A program made the position numbers and the translations under genes. From Fodinibacter sp963833495 (GTDB lineage Bacteria; Actinomycetota; Actinomycetes; Actinomycetales; Dermatophilaceae), in assembly GCA_963833495.1 (NCBI GenBank), contig CAWHYJ010000020.1:310001-374000 (forward strand): DNA of 64,000 bases, read 5' to 3'. Shown here one piece after another: positions 15,838 through 24,116 of the stretch. Below the pieces are notes generated by a model, which saw only the letters and a list, made by a program, of their open reading frames with translations, had not been told where the DNA came from and ran no database searches. How positions within the stretch are numbered: the first letter of the stretch is position 1; every line of letters begins with the position of its first letter.

Positions 15838-16555
15838 GCCTCAAGGACCGCGTGATCGGAACTGACCCGACCGACGCAGTACGCCTCCCCCGCGGCCGTC
15901 GCCCCGACATCGCCATGTCGATCCCCAAACCCGAAGACGTAGGGCAGCTCATGGTCGTAGCCGACGACGGTTCCAGCCATCATCGCCCTCTGCGCGTTCG
16001 CCGGCCTTCGCCTGGGCGAGGCCGCCGGAGTTCAGCTCGGCGACGTCGACTTCCTTCCTCCGCAAGTCACTCAAGGTCTCCCGCCAGGTGCAACGGGTCA
16101 ACGGCGGGGCGATCGACCTACGGGCGCCGAAGTACGGGTCAGAGCGCGTCGTCTACCTCGCCGACAGCCTCGTCACCGTCCTGGCCAAGCACGTCGCCGC
16201 CCAGGCCCCACCGGTAATGATCGTTGGCTCTTCGCCGGGGACGGGCGACGGCCCGCCGCACCAGAACACCGTCAGCTACTGGTGGCGCAAGACCCTGCGC
16301 GACGCCGAACTGTCCGGAATCAAGCTCCACGACCTGCGGCACTTCTACGCCTCCGGCCTCATCGCCGCCGGGTGCGACGTTGTGACCGTCCAGCGCTCGC
16401 TGGGTCACTCGAAGGCCACGACCCTCAACACGTACGCCCATCTCTGGCCGACCGCCGAGGACCGGACAAGGAAGGCCGCGGAGTCGATCATGTCCGTATC
16501 GCTCGGCGAGCCCGCCGGGCGACTCGCCGAGAATTGGACGAGCACAGGCAAATGA
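15838..16555 (+). pseudogene. tyrosine recombinase/integrase, frameshifted C-terminal remnant
   Basis: The catalytic half of a phage-type tyrosine integrase, spread over three frames: SLKDRVIGTDPTDAVRLP first, then ALCAFAGLRLGEAAGVQLGD (about 15985-16065), then from about 16060 an intact run to the stop. That run contains APKYGSERVVYLAD, HDLRHFYASGLI, QRSLGHSKATTLNTYAHL. All catalytic positions (Arg of GLRLGE, HxxR, GH, Tyr of NTYAH) are still legible, but two frameshifts and loss of the N-terminal arm/core-binding domains make it inactive. It points toward the ychF-side repeat and is the likely relic of the recombinase that built this segment. Confidence 0.8.
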
Positions 16556-16811
16556 GTCCTGCCTGGGACGGCAGACTTGCCTCCCATGGCGTGAACCGGT
16601 GGCGCGTCATTGCGCTCACTTAGGGACGACACCGTCCGGACTTGTCTCGGGTTGTCCAGGTTCGACCTCGGCCCTGGTCGGATGCAGCCTCGCAACGGCA
16701 CATCTGGGGTCGTCACTGTGGACGATCCCGCAGCAGGAGCCGCGCTGCTGAACAGCTCGCCGACCGAGGCAGTTTCCTGACAGCGTGGACTCCAGGCTGG
16801 GTTGCCTGTGC

Positions 16812-18023
16812 TCAGCGGCGCCGACCGATGAGGTAGAAGCGGTGGACCGGCTCGCCCTCACGGGGTACGACACCGCGCTGGTACCACTCCAGATCGGTCA
16901 GGCCGGCCGCCTGCGCAGCTGCGATGACGGTGGCTGGGTCGTGGTGGAGGAAGTCAAGATCGATCGGGATGTCCCATTGCTCGGGGACGTGCCTGGTCGA
17001 TGGGCCGGCGAACAGGCTGAGCACCACGTGGCCGTCCGAACGCAGCGGCCGAACGAGGGCGGCGATCGCCTCGCGAAGTTCGGACGCGGCGAGGTGCACA
17101 AGGGAGTACCACGCGAGCACCACGCCCCACCCATCCGCATCGACGGGGCGGATCAGGTGCCGCAGGTCGCGCACCTCGAACATGATGTCGCGATGGGCGC
17201 GCCGAGCGTGCGCAACCATCTCGGCACTCAGGTCCGATCCCACCACCCGAGCACCGTGGTCGCGCAGGTAGGCGCTGATCAGCCCGGGGCCGCAGCCGAC
17301 ATCCGCCACGGGGTGGCCGCCGGCCAGATCGACGACCCGATCCAGGAGCCACCGTTCGAAGGGTGTGTCGTCGAGATCTGAGGCGAGCCCGGTCTCATAT
17401 TCAGCGGCGAGCGAGTCGTAGGCGGCGCTCACCTTGGCGTCACGAGCCTGCGGCCCCTGCGCGAGGATGCTCTCCAGGTCGACCGCCTCGGAGGCCGCGT
17501 GCGCGTCCGAAGGCAGCTCCACCGGCCCGAGCAGGTGGATCCAGCGCGGGTCCTGCCAGCCGGGGAGCCGGGCGAGTTCCTGGACGAGCGGCTCCTCCCG
17601 GCAGGCGAGCCTGGTCAGGCAGTCCTCGACCGCAGCCCGGTCAGTGAACCCGTGCAGCCGCTCAGTGCGGGTCCGCAGCTCGCCCGCGGATTGTGGGCCA
17701 CGCAGCAGCAGCACGGTGATCAGCGCACGCTCGCCGGGATCAAGACCGAGCGCATCGTCGAGGAGCTGGTGGAACTTCAAGGTCCGCTGGCCGCGCCCGT
17801 CCCAGACCACCCGCACCAGCCCTTTCCCCTTGAGCGCGCGCGCAGTGGACTCGACCGTCTGCTCGTCGTAGTCGACGACCGGGTCCCGGCTGGTGCTCTG
17901 GTTGCACGCCGTGCGTAGCCCGTTGACGGTGAGGGGATAGCTGGTGGGCACGGTGACCTGCTTCTCCAGCAAGGCCCCCAGGACCCGCTGCTCGGTGGGC
18001 TCCAGACGTGGCAGGGGCGGCAT
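16812..18023 (-). CDS. DUF480 (YceH-like) / SAM-dependent methyltransferase fusion
   Basis: A 403-residue fusion. Residues 1 to 185 are DUF480/YceH: LEPTEQRVLGALLEKQVTVP, YPLTVNGLRTACNQ, a tandem winged-helix unit whose role is unclear. Residues 195 to 400 are a class I methyltransferase with the AdoMet motif VADVGCGPGLISAYL near residue 240, VGSDLSAEM and a VVLSLF strand. The substrate is unknown. DUF480 occurs alone in proteobacteria as about 215 residues, so the fused methyltransferase is a lineage-specific extension. The gene is intact and transcribed away from the sarcosine-oxidase gene; no operon partner is seen. Confidence 0.85.
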   Translation of the reverse strand: MPPLPRLEPTEQRVLGALLEKQVTVPTSYPLTVNGLRTACNQSTSRDPVVDYDEQTVESTARALKGKGLVRVVWDGRGQRTLKFHQLLDDALGLDPGERALITVLLLRGPQSAGELRTRTERLHGFTDRAAVEDCLTRLACREEPLVQELARLPGWQDPRWIHLLGPVELPSDAHAASEAVDLESILAQGPQARDAKVSAAYDSLAAEYETGLASDLDDTPFERWLLDRVVDLAGGHPVADVGCGPGLISAYLRDHGARVVGSDLSAEMVAHARRAHRDIMFEVRDLRHLIRPVDADGWGVVLAWYSLVHLAASELREAIAALVRPLRSDGHVVLSLFAGPSTRHVPEQWDIPIDLDFLHHDPATVIAAAQAAGLTDLEWYQRGVVPREGEPVHRFYLIGRRR

Positions 18024-18588
18024 GTCTTCTCCTTCGACCTTCAGCTCAGTGTCTCTCCCGCACGGCCGAGCCTGCCTCGTTGCTGCTCGTCATCGGGCGG
18101 GCTCGGGTTCGTTATCTCCGCCCTCGCCCCGGCGGCGGAAGAGATCGACCTCCCACTCGAATCCGGTCCTCGGCCCAGCCGAGGACCGGCGCCATCAGCC
18201 GGCCAGGCCGCCACGCCCAGACCTTCCGCTTCACAAGCCGGATACCCCGATCGAGCACCGGGCCCGTGACAGCCCAGCCGGGTCTCGAAACCGTCGGCCT
18301 CCTCGCTCACGCACTCAGCGTAGGCGTCAGGCAAAACGCCCACCCCTGTCTTGAGTGCCTCCGTCACGCGCGCCCAAACGGTGCTGCAACTCGCGGCTGT
18401 CGACCGCCTCTCCTCCCCACGGCCTGCCGCCGATGACGAGGACCCGCACAGCGCCCCCTTTCGCCGCAAGGCGCACCCGCGCACAGTGAGTGGTGTGCGG
18501 ACGTCTTCACTTCGCCGGCAGCCCAGTACTGGCTGCTGTCGTCACGGCTGGGAGGATGGCGGGGGTGGCCCGCGGCGTTGGGAGTGCG
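18024..18588. other. intergenic stretch, no gene recognised
   Basis: Frames on both strands lack domains. On the minus strand a short frame beginning VRVLVIGGRPWGGEAVD around 18440 looks briefly like the start of a nucleotide-binding protein but breaks within 40 codons and may be a remnant. Promoters for the two divergent flanking genes must lie here; none is clear. Confidence 0.4.
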
Positions 18589-19710
18589 ATGGACACGATC
18601 AGTCATGTCGTCATCGGTGCTGGGCTGGCCGGGGCCTCCACAGCCTGGCACTTGGCACGCCGGGGGCGCGATGTCGTAGTGCTCGAGCGTGACCGTCCTG
18701 CGTCCCGGGCTGGGAGCTCGCATGGGTCGGCGCGGATCTTCCGCTACGCCTACGCGGACGCCTTGTACACCGAGCTCGTCCAGCGCTCCGCGCGTTGGTG
18801 GGAGGAGCTCACGGCCGTCTCCGGCCGAGACCTGATGGTGTGCACGGGCGGATTGGACCACGGCACCGTGACCCCGCCTCGTGACCTGGCGCGGATCCTC
18901 GCGGGTCGCGGAGTGCCCCACGAGTTGCTTGCCGCTCATGAGGCCGCCGGGCGGTGGCCGCAGCTGCGGTTCGACACCGACGTGCTCTACCAGCCCGACG
19001 CGGGCGTCCTTGACGCCGAAGCCACCGTGCAGACCCTGCTCGCGGCCGCGACGGGACTCGGCGCCGAGGTGCGCACTGGCTGGGCCGTCACCGCGGTCGA
19101 ACGCGATGCCGGCGCGTACGCGGTCCGCAGCGCCGACGGTTACGAGGTTCGCGCCGAGCACGTCATAGTCGCGGCCGGCGGGTGGCTGCCCGACCTGCTT
19201 GGGCACCTTCCGCTCACCGGGGCGTTCCGAGAGGCCTTGCCCGCCTTCGAGGTCACCCAGGAACAGGCGTTCCACTTCCCAGTCCACGACGACTTCCCGC
19301 TCTCGACCTGGCCCACGGTGATCCACGAGATACCGACCTGGCGCGCGTACGCCCTGCCCGGAGGGCGCGATGCGCAGTTCCGCGGGATGAAGATCGCCGA
19401 GTTCCACGCCGGGAAACGGCTGCCCTCAGCGGCGCACCAAGACCAGGTCGTCGCGGACGAGGCCCGCTGCCGGATGATCGAGAAGGTCCACGAGTTCTAC
19501 CCGGGCCTGCGTCCCGAGCCCTACGCAGAGACGACCTGCCTGTTCACCATGACCCCCACCGAAGACTTCGTCATCGACACCTGCGACGGCATCACCATCG
19601 TCTCCGCCTGCTCCGGCCACGGCGCCAAGTTCGCACCCCTGCTTGGCAAGCTCGTGACCGACCACCTTCTCGACGACGCCGTACTCCCTCAGCAGTTCCT
19701 CGTCCGCTGA
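18589..19710 (+). CDS. FAD-dependent amine oxidase, monomeric sarcosine oxidase/SolA-like
   Basis: A 373-residue flavoprotein of the MSOX/N-methyltryptophan oxidase family. It shows the N-terminal dinucleotide site HVVIGAGLAGASTAWHL, an ERD acidic end of strand 2, GSSHGSARIFRYAY near residue 45, TCLFTMTP with Cys317 at the place where this family binds FAD covalently, and SGHGAKFAPLLGKLV at the C-terminus. It would oxidatively demethylate an N-methyl amino acid, giving formaldehyde and hydrogen peroxide; the substrate is not predictable. ATG 18589 follows GGGAG and starts the fold directly; the frame runs open to 18490. Confidence 0.88.
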   Translation: MDTISHVVIGAGLAGASTAWHLARRGRDVVVLERDRPASRAGSSHGSARIFRYAYADALYTELVQRSARWWEELTAVSGRDLMVCTGGLDHGTVTPPRDLARILAGRGVPHELLAAHEAAGRWPQLRFDTDVLYQPDAGVLDAEATVQTLLAAATGLGAEVRTGWAVTAVERDAGAYAVRSADGYEVRAEHVIVAAGGWLPDLLGHLPLTGAFREALPAFEVTQEQAFHFPVHDDFPLSTWPTVIHEIPTWRAYALPGGRDAQFRGMKIAEFHAGKRLPSAAHQDQVVADEARCRMIEKVHEFYPGLRPEPYAETTCLFTMTPTEDFVIDTCDGITIVSACSGHGAKFAPLLGKLVTDHLLDDAVLPQQFLVR

Positions 19711-20075
19711 CCCCCGGCACCGTTGGTGGCCTCGACCGCCCACACCCGTACCGGCGACGCGACCCCAGTCCAAGTGCGTCAGCACCCGCGGCGGCGCACA
19801 ACAACCCCGGCCTGCGGGTGGCTGACCGGGGTCCTGCCGTGCGGACACTGCGTGCAAAGAGTGCTTCTCGCCACCGGCACTGAGCCTCGCCCAAACACCC
19901 GGACCCCCTCGCCCGGGCCTCGCTCGCCTAACGTGCGTCTCGTCGGCCGCGTGTCGCCTAGTGACAGCCAGCGCCGTCGGTGGGTCTAGGGAAGAGACGA
20001 GGCCGCTCCGCCACCGACGATGTGAGTCGACGCCGTCGACGCGGTCCGCGCGGGCTCACGATCCGAGCCGCGCCT
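19711..20075. other. intergenic stretch between convergent genes, no feature seen
   Basis: Lies downstream of both flanking genes, so terminators are expected, but no clear hairpin with a T-run was found. Frames are short and uninformative. Confidence 0.4.
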
Positions 20076-20561
20076 CTAGGCGTTTGTGCCACCGCGCTCG
20101 GCGCGGCCAGCGCTCGCCGCTGGGGGTGCCGTCGCCGCCGCGAGCACCTTGCGCAACGCCCCCGCGAGCACCTCAGTCTCGCGTGCGGTGAGGTGGTCGG
20201 CGAACTCGCGCTGCACCGAGGCGACGTAGGTCGGTGCCGCCCTGCGCAACGCAGCCCTTCCTGCGTTGGTCACGGCCGCGAACGCCGACCGACCATCGTG
20301 CGGGTTGGGCTCTCGGGCCACCAGCCCGGCACGCACCAGCTCGTCGACGACCCGGCTCACCCGCGTGCGGCTGACGGCGGCGACCTCGCCGAGCTGGCCC
20401 ATCGTCAGCCGCCGTTCGGGCGCGGAGTTGAGCTCGAGGAGGACGTCGTACCACGTGAGCGGCAGGCCGTGAGCCTCCTGAAGGGCACGGTCGAAACGCG
20501 GCACCAACGCGGAGTGCACCTTGAGCAGCGCACCCCAAGTGGCCGAGAGGTCAGCGGTCAT
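20076..20561 (-). CDS. MarR family transcriptional regulator
   Basis: A 161-residue winged-helix repressor of the MarR family: an N-terminal dimer helix, LTWYDVLLELNSAPERRLTM, recognition helix region VSRTRVSRVVDELVRAGLV, the wing PNPHDGRSAFAAVT and two C-terminal dimer helices. ATG 20561 begins the fold; the frame upstream runs through the promoter. It is divergent from the azoreductase gene with two palindromes between, the usual plan for a MarR protein that represses itself and an oxidoreductase until an aromatic or oxidant inducer is present. Confidence 0.9.
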   Translation of the reverse strand: MTADLSATWGALLKVHSALVPRFDRALQEAHGLPLTWYDVLLELNSAPERRLTMGQLGEVAAVSRTRVSRVVDELVRAGLVAREPNPHDGRSAFAAVTNAGRAALRRAAPTYVASVQREFADHLTARETEVLAGALRKVLAAATAPPAASAGRAERGGTNA

Positions 20562-20583
20562 GACAACACGGTACCAACTCTTG

Positions 20584-20597
20584 TGCGTGCGCACGCA
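20584..20597. promoter_or_regulatory. MarR operator 1
   Basis: Perfect 14-base palindrome TGCGTGCGCACGCA, 23 bases upstream of the marR start. It shares the GTGCGT/ACGCAC half-site with the larger palindrome at 20610, supporting one regulator for both. Confidence 0.6.
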
Positions 20598-20609
20598 TCT
20601 TGCTATAAC

Positions 20610-20627
20610 TATGTGCGTACGCACATA
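20610..20627. promoter_or_regulatory. MarR operator 2
   Basis: Perfect 18-base palindrome TATGTGCGTACGCACATA, 24 bases upstream of the azoreductase start. Its AT-rich ends may overlap a promoter -10 region. Centre-to-centre distance to operator 1 is 28 bases, so two dimers could lie almost side by side. Confidence 0.65.
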
Positions 20628-20650
20628 CCTTTCGATTGAAGGACACCGAC

Positions 20651-21310
20651 ATGACCACCCTGTTGCACATCTCCGCATCTCCTCGCGGCCAGCGCTCCGA
20701 GTCCCTCGCCATCGCGAAGACGTTCCTCGACGAGCTGCGCGCGACGCGACCCCACGTCACGGTCGAGCACTGGGATCTCTGGGACGGCACCCTGCCCGAC
20801 TTCGGTCCGCCCGCTGCGGCAGCCAAGATGGCGATCTTCGGCGGCGCCGACCCCGAGGGCGACGAGGCCACCGCCTGGCGCGCCGCGCGTGAGACCTTCG
20901 AGCGCTTCGACTCCGCGGACCACTACCTGTTCACCGTGCCGATGTGGAACGCGTCGGTGCCGTACATCCTCAAGCAGCTCATCGACGTGATCAGCCAGCC
21001 CGGCATGGTCTTTGGCTTCGACCCCGCCACTGGCTACACGGGCCTGCTCCAGAACAAGCGGGCGGCCGTCATCTACACCAGCGCGGTCTACGGCCCCGGC
21101 CGCGGGCCGGGCTTCGGCAACGACTTCCAGCAGCCGTACTTCGAGGACTGGCTCCGCTGGGCCGGCGTCGACGACATCCGCAGCATCGCGTTCCGGCCCA
21201 ACCTGGCCACCGTCGACCCGGAGCCGGCACGCAAGGCCGCGCACGACCGGGCCAGGGCGGTCGCGCGAGGGTTCCTGGCCTCGCCCGAGCCTGCGCTGCG
21301 TGCCGGGTGA
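20651..21310 (+). CDS. azoR: FMN-dependent NADH-azoreductase family protein
   Basis: A 219-residue flavodoxin-fold quinone/azo reductase. SASPRGQRSESLA at residues 8 to 20 is the FMN-phosphate loop; VPMWNASVPYILKQLID near residue 100 and AVYGPGRGPGFGNDFQQPYF near 150 are the other FMN and substrate segments of AzoR. The enzyme reduces quinones or azo compounds with NADH in two-electron steps, protecting against electrophiles. AAGGA lies before ATG 20651. Two MarR palindromes precede it, so induction by its substrates through the divergent regulator is likely. Confidence 0.88.
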   Translation: MTTLLHISASPRGQRSESLAIAKTFLDELRATRPHVTVEHWDLWDGTLPDFGPPAAAAKMAIFGGADPEGDEATAWRAARETFERFDSADHYLFTVPMWNASVPYILKQLIDVISQPGMVFGFDPATGYTGLLQNKRAAVIYTSAVYGPGRGPGFGNDFQQPYFEDWLRWAGVDDIRSIAFRPNLATVDPEPARKAAHDRARAVARGFLASPEPALRAG

Positions 21311-21574
21311 CCCCCCTGATAAGTGCTCGTCTGGCAGACTTGCCGGCAGCAACTTCCGGCTACCAAGGTGTGCGACAACTGCACCTGACCCCTTAGAACG
21401 CCCGTGTCTCGGGTCCTACCCCCGCCCTGTACACGGAGACGGCGATGGGCGCTGGGTCGACCTGACCGCCCGGAGTCCTCGATGACTTCCCGAGTGCCTG
21501 CTCGCTGCCTATTCGGGCCGATCGCGCTGTGCGGTCTCATCGCCGCCAAGGGGTGACGTATTTGGGGGTCAACC

Positions 21575-21718
21575 GGCCGCAGTAGGTCTGGAGACAGCCC
21601 TCAGAACAGCCAGATCGAGCCGATCACGCTGAAACTCCTGCGGACTGTGTGCGGACTGCGAGGGGTCGCACCCCATCTGACCTGCGCAAACGCGCCAACT
21701 CAGACGTTGAAGCGGAAC
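21575..21718. repeat. direct repeat, right copy, ychF 3' end and downstream DNA
   Basis: The partner of 13761-13906. It includes the TGCGGACT pair (21639, 21650), the GGGGTCGCACCCC hairpin (21663-21675), 43 bases of spacing to the ychF stop exactly as in the left copy, and the last codons of intact ychF. Only here does the repeat continue into a whole gene, so this copy marks the original chromosomal target and the left copy the far end of inserted DNA. Confidence 0.75.
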
Positions 21719-22785
21719 TCCACGACGTCGCCGTCCTGCATCACGTACTCCTTGCCCTCCATACGCACCCGCCCGGCCGCACGGGCGGCGGCCATCGAGC
21801 CTGCGGCATCCAGATCGGTGAACGAGACGATCTCGGCCTTGATGAAGCCGCGCTGGAAGTCGGTGTGGATGACGCCCGCGGCCTGCGGTGCGGTCCAGCC
21901 CTGGTGGATGGTCCAGGCCCGCGACTCCTTCGGCCCGGCGGTGAGGTAGGTCTGCAGACCGAGAGTGTGGAAACCGACCCGCGCGAGCTGGTCGAGACCC
22001 GACTCCTCGGCGCCGAACGACTGGAGCATCTCGAGGGCGTCCTCCTCGGACATCTCCATGAGGTCCATCTCGAGCTTGGCGTTGAGGAAGACCGCGTCGG
22101 CCGGCGCCACGAGCGCCCCGAGGCGGGCGTGCAGGTCGGCGTCGGCGAGCTGCTCCTCGTCGAGGTTGAACACGTAGATGAACGGCTTGGTCGTGAGCAG
22201 CCCCAAGGACGACGCCATGGCGAGGTCGACGCCCGCAGCCGCCCCCGCGGCATACAGCGTGTTGCCCTCCTCGAGCACCTTCTGGGCGGCGACGGCGTTC
22301 TCGTAGGCCGGCTTGGACTCCTTCTTGATCCGCGACTCCTTCTCGAGCCGCGTGACGGCCTTCTCGAGGGTCTGCAGGTCGGCGAGGATCAGCTCGGTGT
22401 GGATCGTCTCGATGTCCGAGCTCGGCGAGACCTTGCCGTCGACGTGCACGACGTCGCCGTCCTCGAAGGCCCGCACGACCTGGCAGATGGCGTCGGCCTC
22501 GCGGATGTTGGCCAGGAACTTGTTCCCCAGCCCCTCCCCCTCGGACGCGCCCCGCACGATGCCGGCGATGTCGACGAAGTCGACCGTGGCCGGCAGGATC
22601 TTCTCCGAGCCGAAGATCTCGGCCAGCCGCGCGAGCCGCTCGTCCGGCAGCGGGACGACGCCCACGTTGGGGTCGATCGTCGCGAACGGGTAGTTCGCCG
22701 CGAGGACGTTGTTCTTGGTCAGAGCGTTGAACATCGTGGACTTGCCGACGTTGGGCAGTCCGACGATTCCGATTTGAAGGGCCAC
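21700..22785 (-). CDS. ychF: redox-regulated ATPase YchF
   Basis: A 361-residue Obg-like P-loop ATPase, complete. P-loop GLPNVGKST near residue 9, switch region FATIDPNVG, DIAGIV in the G3 region, NLDE in place of the GTPase NKxD motif (which explains ATP preference), a coiled-coil insert around residues 130 to 200 and the C-terminal TGS domain ending EFRFNV. It acts with ribosomes and the stress response. GTG 22785 is the start. Its 3' end is the apparent integration target of the island to the left. Confidence 0.95.
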   Translation of the reverse strand: MALQIGIVGLPNVGKSTMFNALTKNNVLAANYPFATIDPNVGVVPLPDERLARLAEIFGSEKILPATVDFVDIAGIVRGASEGEGLGNKFLANIREADAICQVVRAFEDGDVVHVDGKVSPSSDIETIHTELILADLQTLEKAVTRLEKESRIKKESKPAYENAVAAQKVLEEGNTLYAAGAAAGVDLAMASSLGLLTTKPFIYVFNLDEEQLADADLHARLGALVAPADAVFLNAKLEMDLMEMSEEDALEMLQSFGAEESGLDQLARVGFHTLGLQTYLTAGPKESRAWTIHQGWTAPQAAGVIHTDFQRGFIKAEIVSFTDLDAAGSMAAARAAGRVRMEGKEYVMQDGDVVEFRFNV

Positions 22786-22842
22786 GAGGCCGAGAGTCTA
22801 CCGGCGCGCACGGGTCGTCCCCGCCGCGCCGGGGGGCGGGGC

Positions 22843-23358
22843 TCACACCCCGGGCGGCTCGCTGTTCTCCAGGTATGCCGTCTGCTCGGCGTCGTGGGCG
22901 AGCTCGAGCATGCGCGCGGTGTAGGGCGCGACGTGCGCCGCGGCATCCGCGACCGTGCGCCAGTGGGCGCCGGCGATCTCGCGGCGGAGGAAGAGCGCGG
23001 GGTCGAGCTCACCGGTGTCGTGTACGCCGAGGTCGAACAGGTAGAGCATGGCGTCGTCCCAGCCCCGCCACGGCGGCAGCCAGTTGACGGCGAGGAGGCG
23101 GCCGGCGGTGACGTGGATGCCGAGCTCCTCCTCGACCTCGCGCTCGACGCAGGTGGCCGGGGACTCCCCCGGGTCGACGACGCCGCCGGGCAGGTCCCAC
23201 TCCTTCTTGTAGCTGAGCTCGCAGAGCAGCACCTCGCCGGCGGGGTTGCGCAGGACGCCCTGGCCGATGGTGCGCTTCTTGGGCAGCCGGGCGTTGAGGA
23301 TGGAGATGCGCCGCAGGCGCTCGCGCTCGGACTCGGAGCGGCGGGGGCGGTCAGCCAC
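22843..23358 (-). CDS. Nudix hydrolase
   Basis: A 171-residue protein with a complete Nudix box from about residue 65, GGVVDPGESPATCVEREV followed by EEELGI, fitting GX5EX7REUXEEXGU. The preceding KEWDLPGG strand and the long N-terminal arm with RRISILNARLPKKR are typical of an actinobacterial subgroup. It would hydrolyse a nucleoside diphosphate derivative; the substrate is unknown. GTG 23358 overlaps the upstream HIT-like gene by 8 bases (GTGGCTGA), so the two are co-translated. Confidence 0.88.
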   Translation of the reverse strand: MADRPRRSESERERLRRISILNARLPKKRTIGQGVLRNPAGEVLLCELSYKKEWDLPGGVVDPGESPATCVEREVEEELGIHVTAGRLLAVNWLPPWRGWDDAMLYLFDLGVHDTGELDPALFLRREIAGAHWRTVADAAAHVAPYTARMLELAHDAEQTAYLENSEPPGV

Positions 23359-23986
23359 GGACAGCTCGCCCCCCGAGGTCGGCGACGAGCCGCTCGACGA
23401 CGAACGCCGCGTTGGCGTCGCGCACCTCGAGGGGCACAGGCGGCAGGAAGTCGTCCCACACGACCATGAACGAGCCGCGCAGCTCCGGCATCCGCGCGGG
23501 CCGGGCCATGAACCACCAGTGCGCGTGCGCCCCACCGTCACCCACCCGGATGACGTGGCAGCGGGCGACGCTCGGCAGCGCCTCGACGGCGCGGACGAGG
23601 GCCACCTGCACGCGGCCGGACGAGGCGGCCAGTTCGTCGGGCAGGTCGGGCACGTCGAGGTGTCGGTGCGGCACGAGCGAGAGCACGAGGGGGGCTCCGG
23701 ACGGCGGGGCCACCTTGAGCCGCCAGTCGTCGTCCGCCCAGACGACCGCCCAGCCGCCCGGTTCGGGAGCGGGGTCGGGCTCGGCGCAGTGGCACGTGGC
23801 GGGGTCATCCCCCGAGCGCGGCGCCTCGTCGGTCACCAGGGTCGGGCCGGACTTGAGCCGGAGGCCCTCGACCTCGAACGGGAAGACGTCCCAGGCGACC
23901 ACGCCGTCGGGATCGATGCCCAGCCGTCCGTCGCAGCCGGTGGCCGCCGCGACCCGGGCGGCGTAGGTCTGGACGTCCTCGGGCAT
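23351..23986 (-). CDS. HIT-like domain protein
   Basis: A 211-residue protein whose C-terminal half contains VGDGGAHAHWWFMARP, a histidine-containing strand recalling the HIT (histidine triad) active site, and ELRGSFMVVWDDFLPPVP as in actinobacterial proteins annotated as diadenosine-polyphosphate-hydrolase-like. The full H-x-H-x-H triad is not present (HAHWW), so hydrolase activity is uncertain. It forms a tight two-gene operon with the downstream Nudix hydrolase, another nucleotide hydrolase, which fits a nucleotide-cleaning role. Divergent from rmuC. Confidence 0.65.
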   Translation of the reverse strand: MPEDVQTYAARVAAATGCDGRLGIDPDGVVAWDVFPFEVEGLRLKSGPTLVTDEAPRSGDDPATCHCAEPDPAPEPGGWAVVWADDDWRLKVAPPSGAPLVLSLVPHRHLDVPDLPDELAASSGRVQVALVRAVEALPSVARCHVIRVGDGGAHAHWWFMARPARMPELRGSFMVVWDDFLPPVPLEVRDANAAFVVERLVADLGGRAVRG

Positions 23987-24116
23987 GCGGCGACCCTACC
24001 CACGCGGACCGGTGAGAACCGTCGAGGTCCCACGACGCGCTGACGAGCGAAGCGGATCATCCGCGTGTCGCGGGATGTCGTCGGCCGCTGTCGGTGGCCG
24101 GTGGGATGGTCGCCCC

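Noticed and set aside
21663..21675. GGGGTCGCACCCC as a strong ychF terminator
   Set aside because: Stem is only 5 base pairs with no T-run; it may contribute but cannot be called a terminator alone.
13761..21718. Repeat pair as insertion-sequence or composite transposon ends
   Set aside because: The repeats are direct, imperfect, contain a gene 3' end, and no transposase is present. Integrase-type attachment explains them better.
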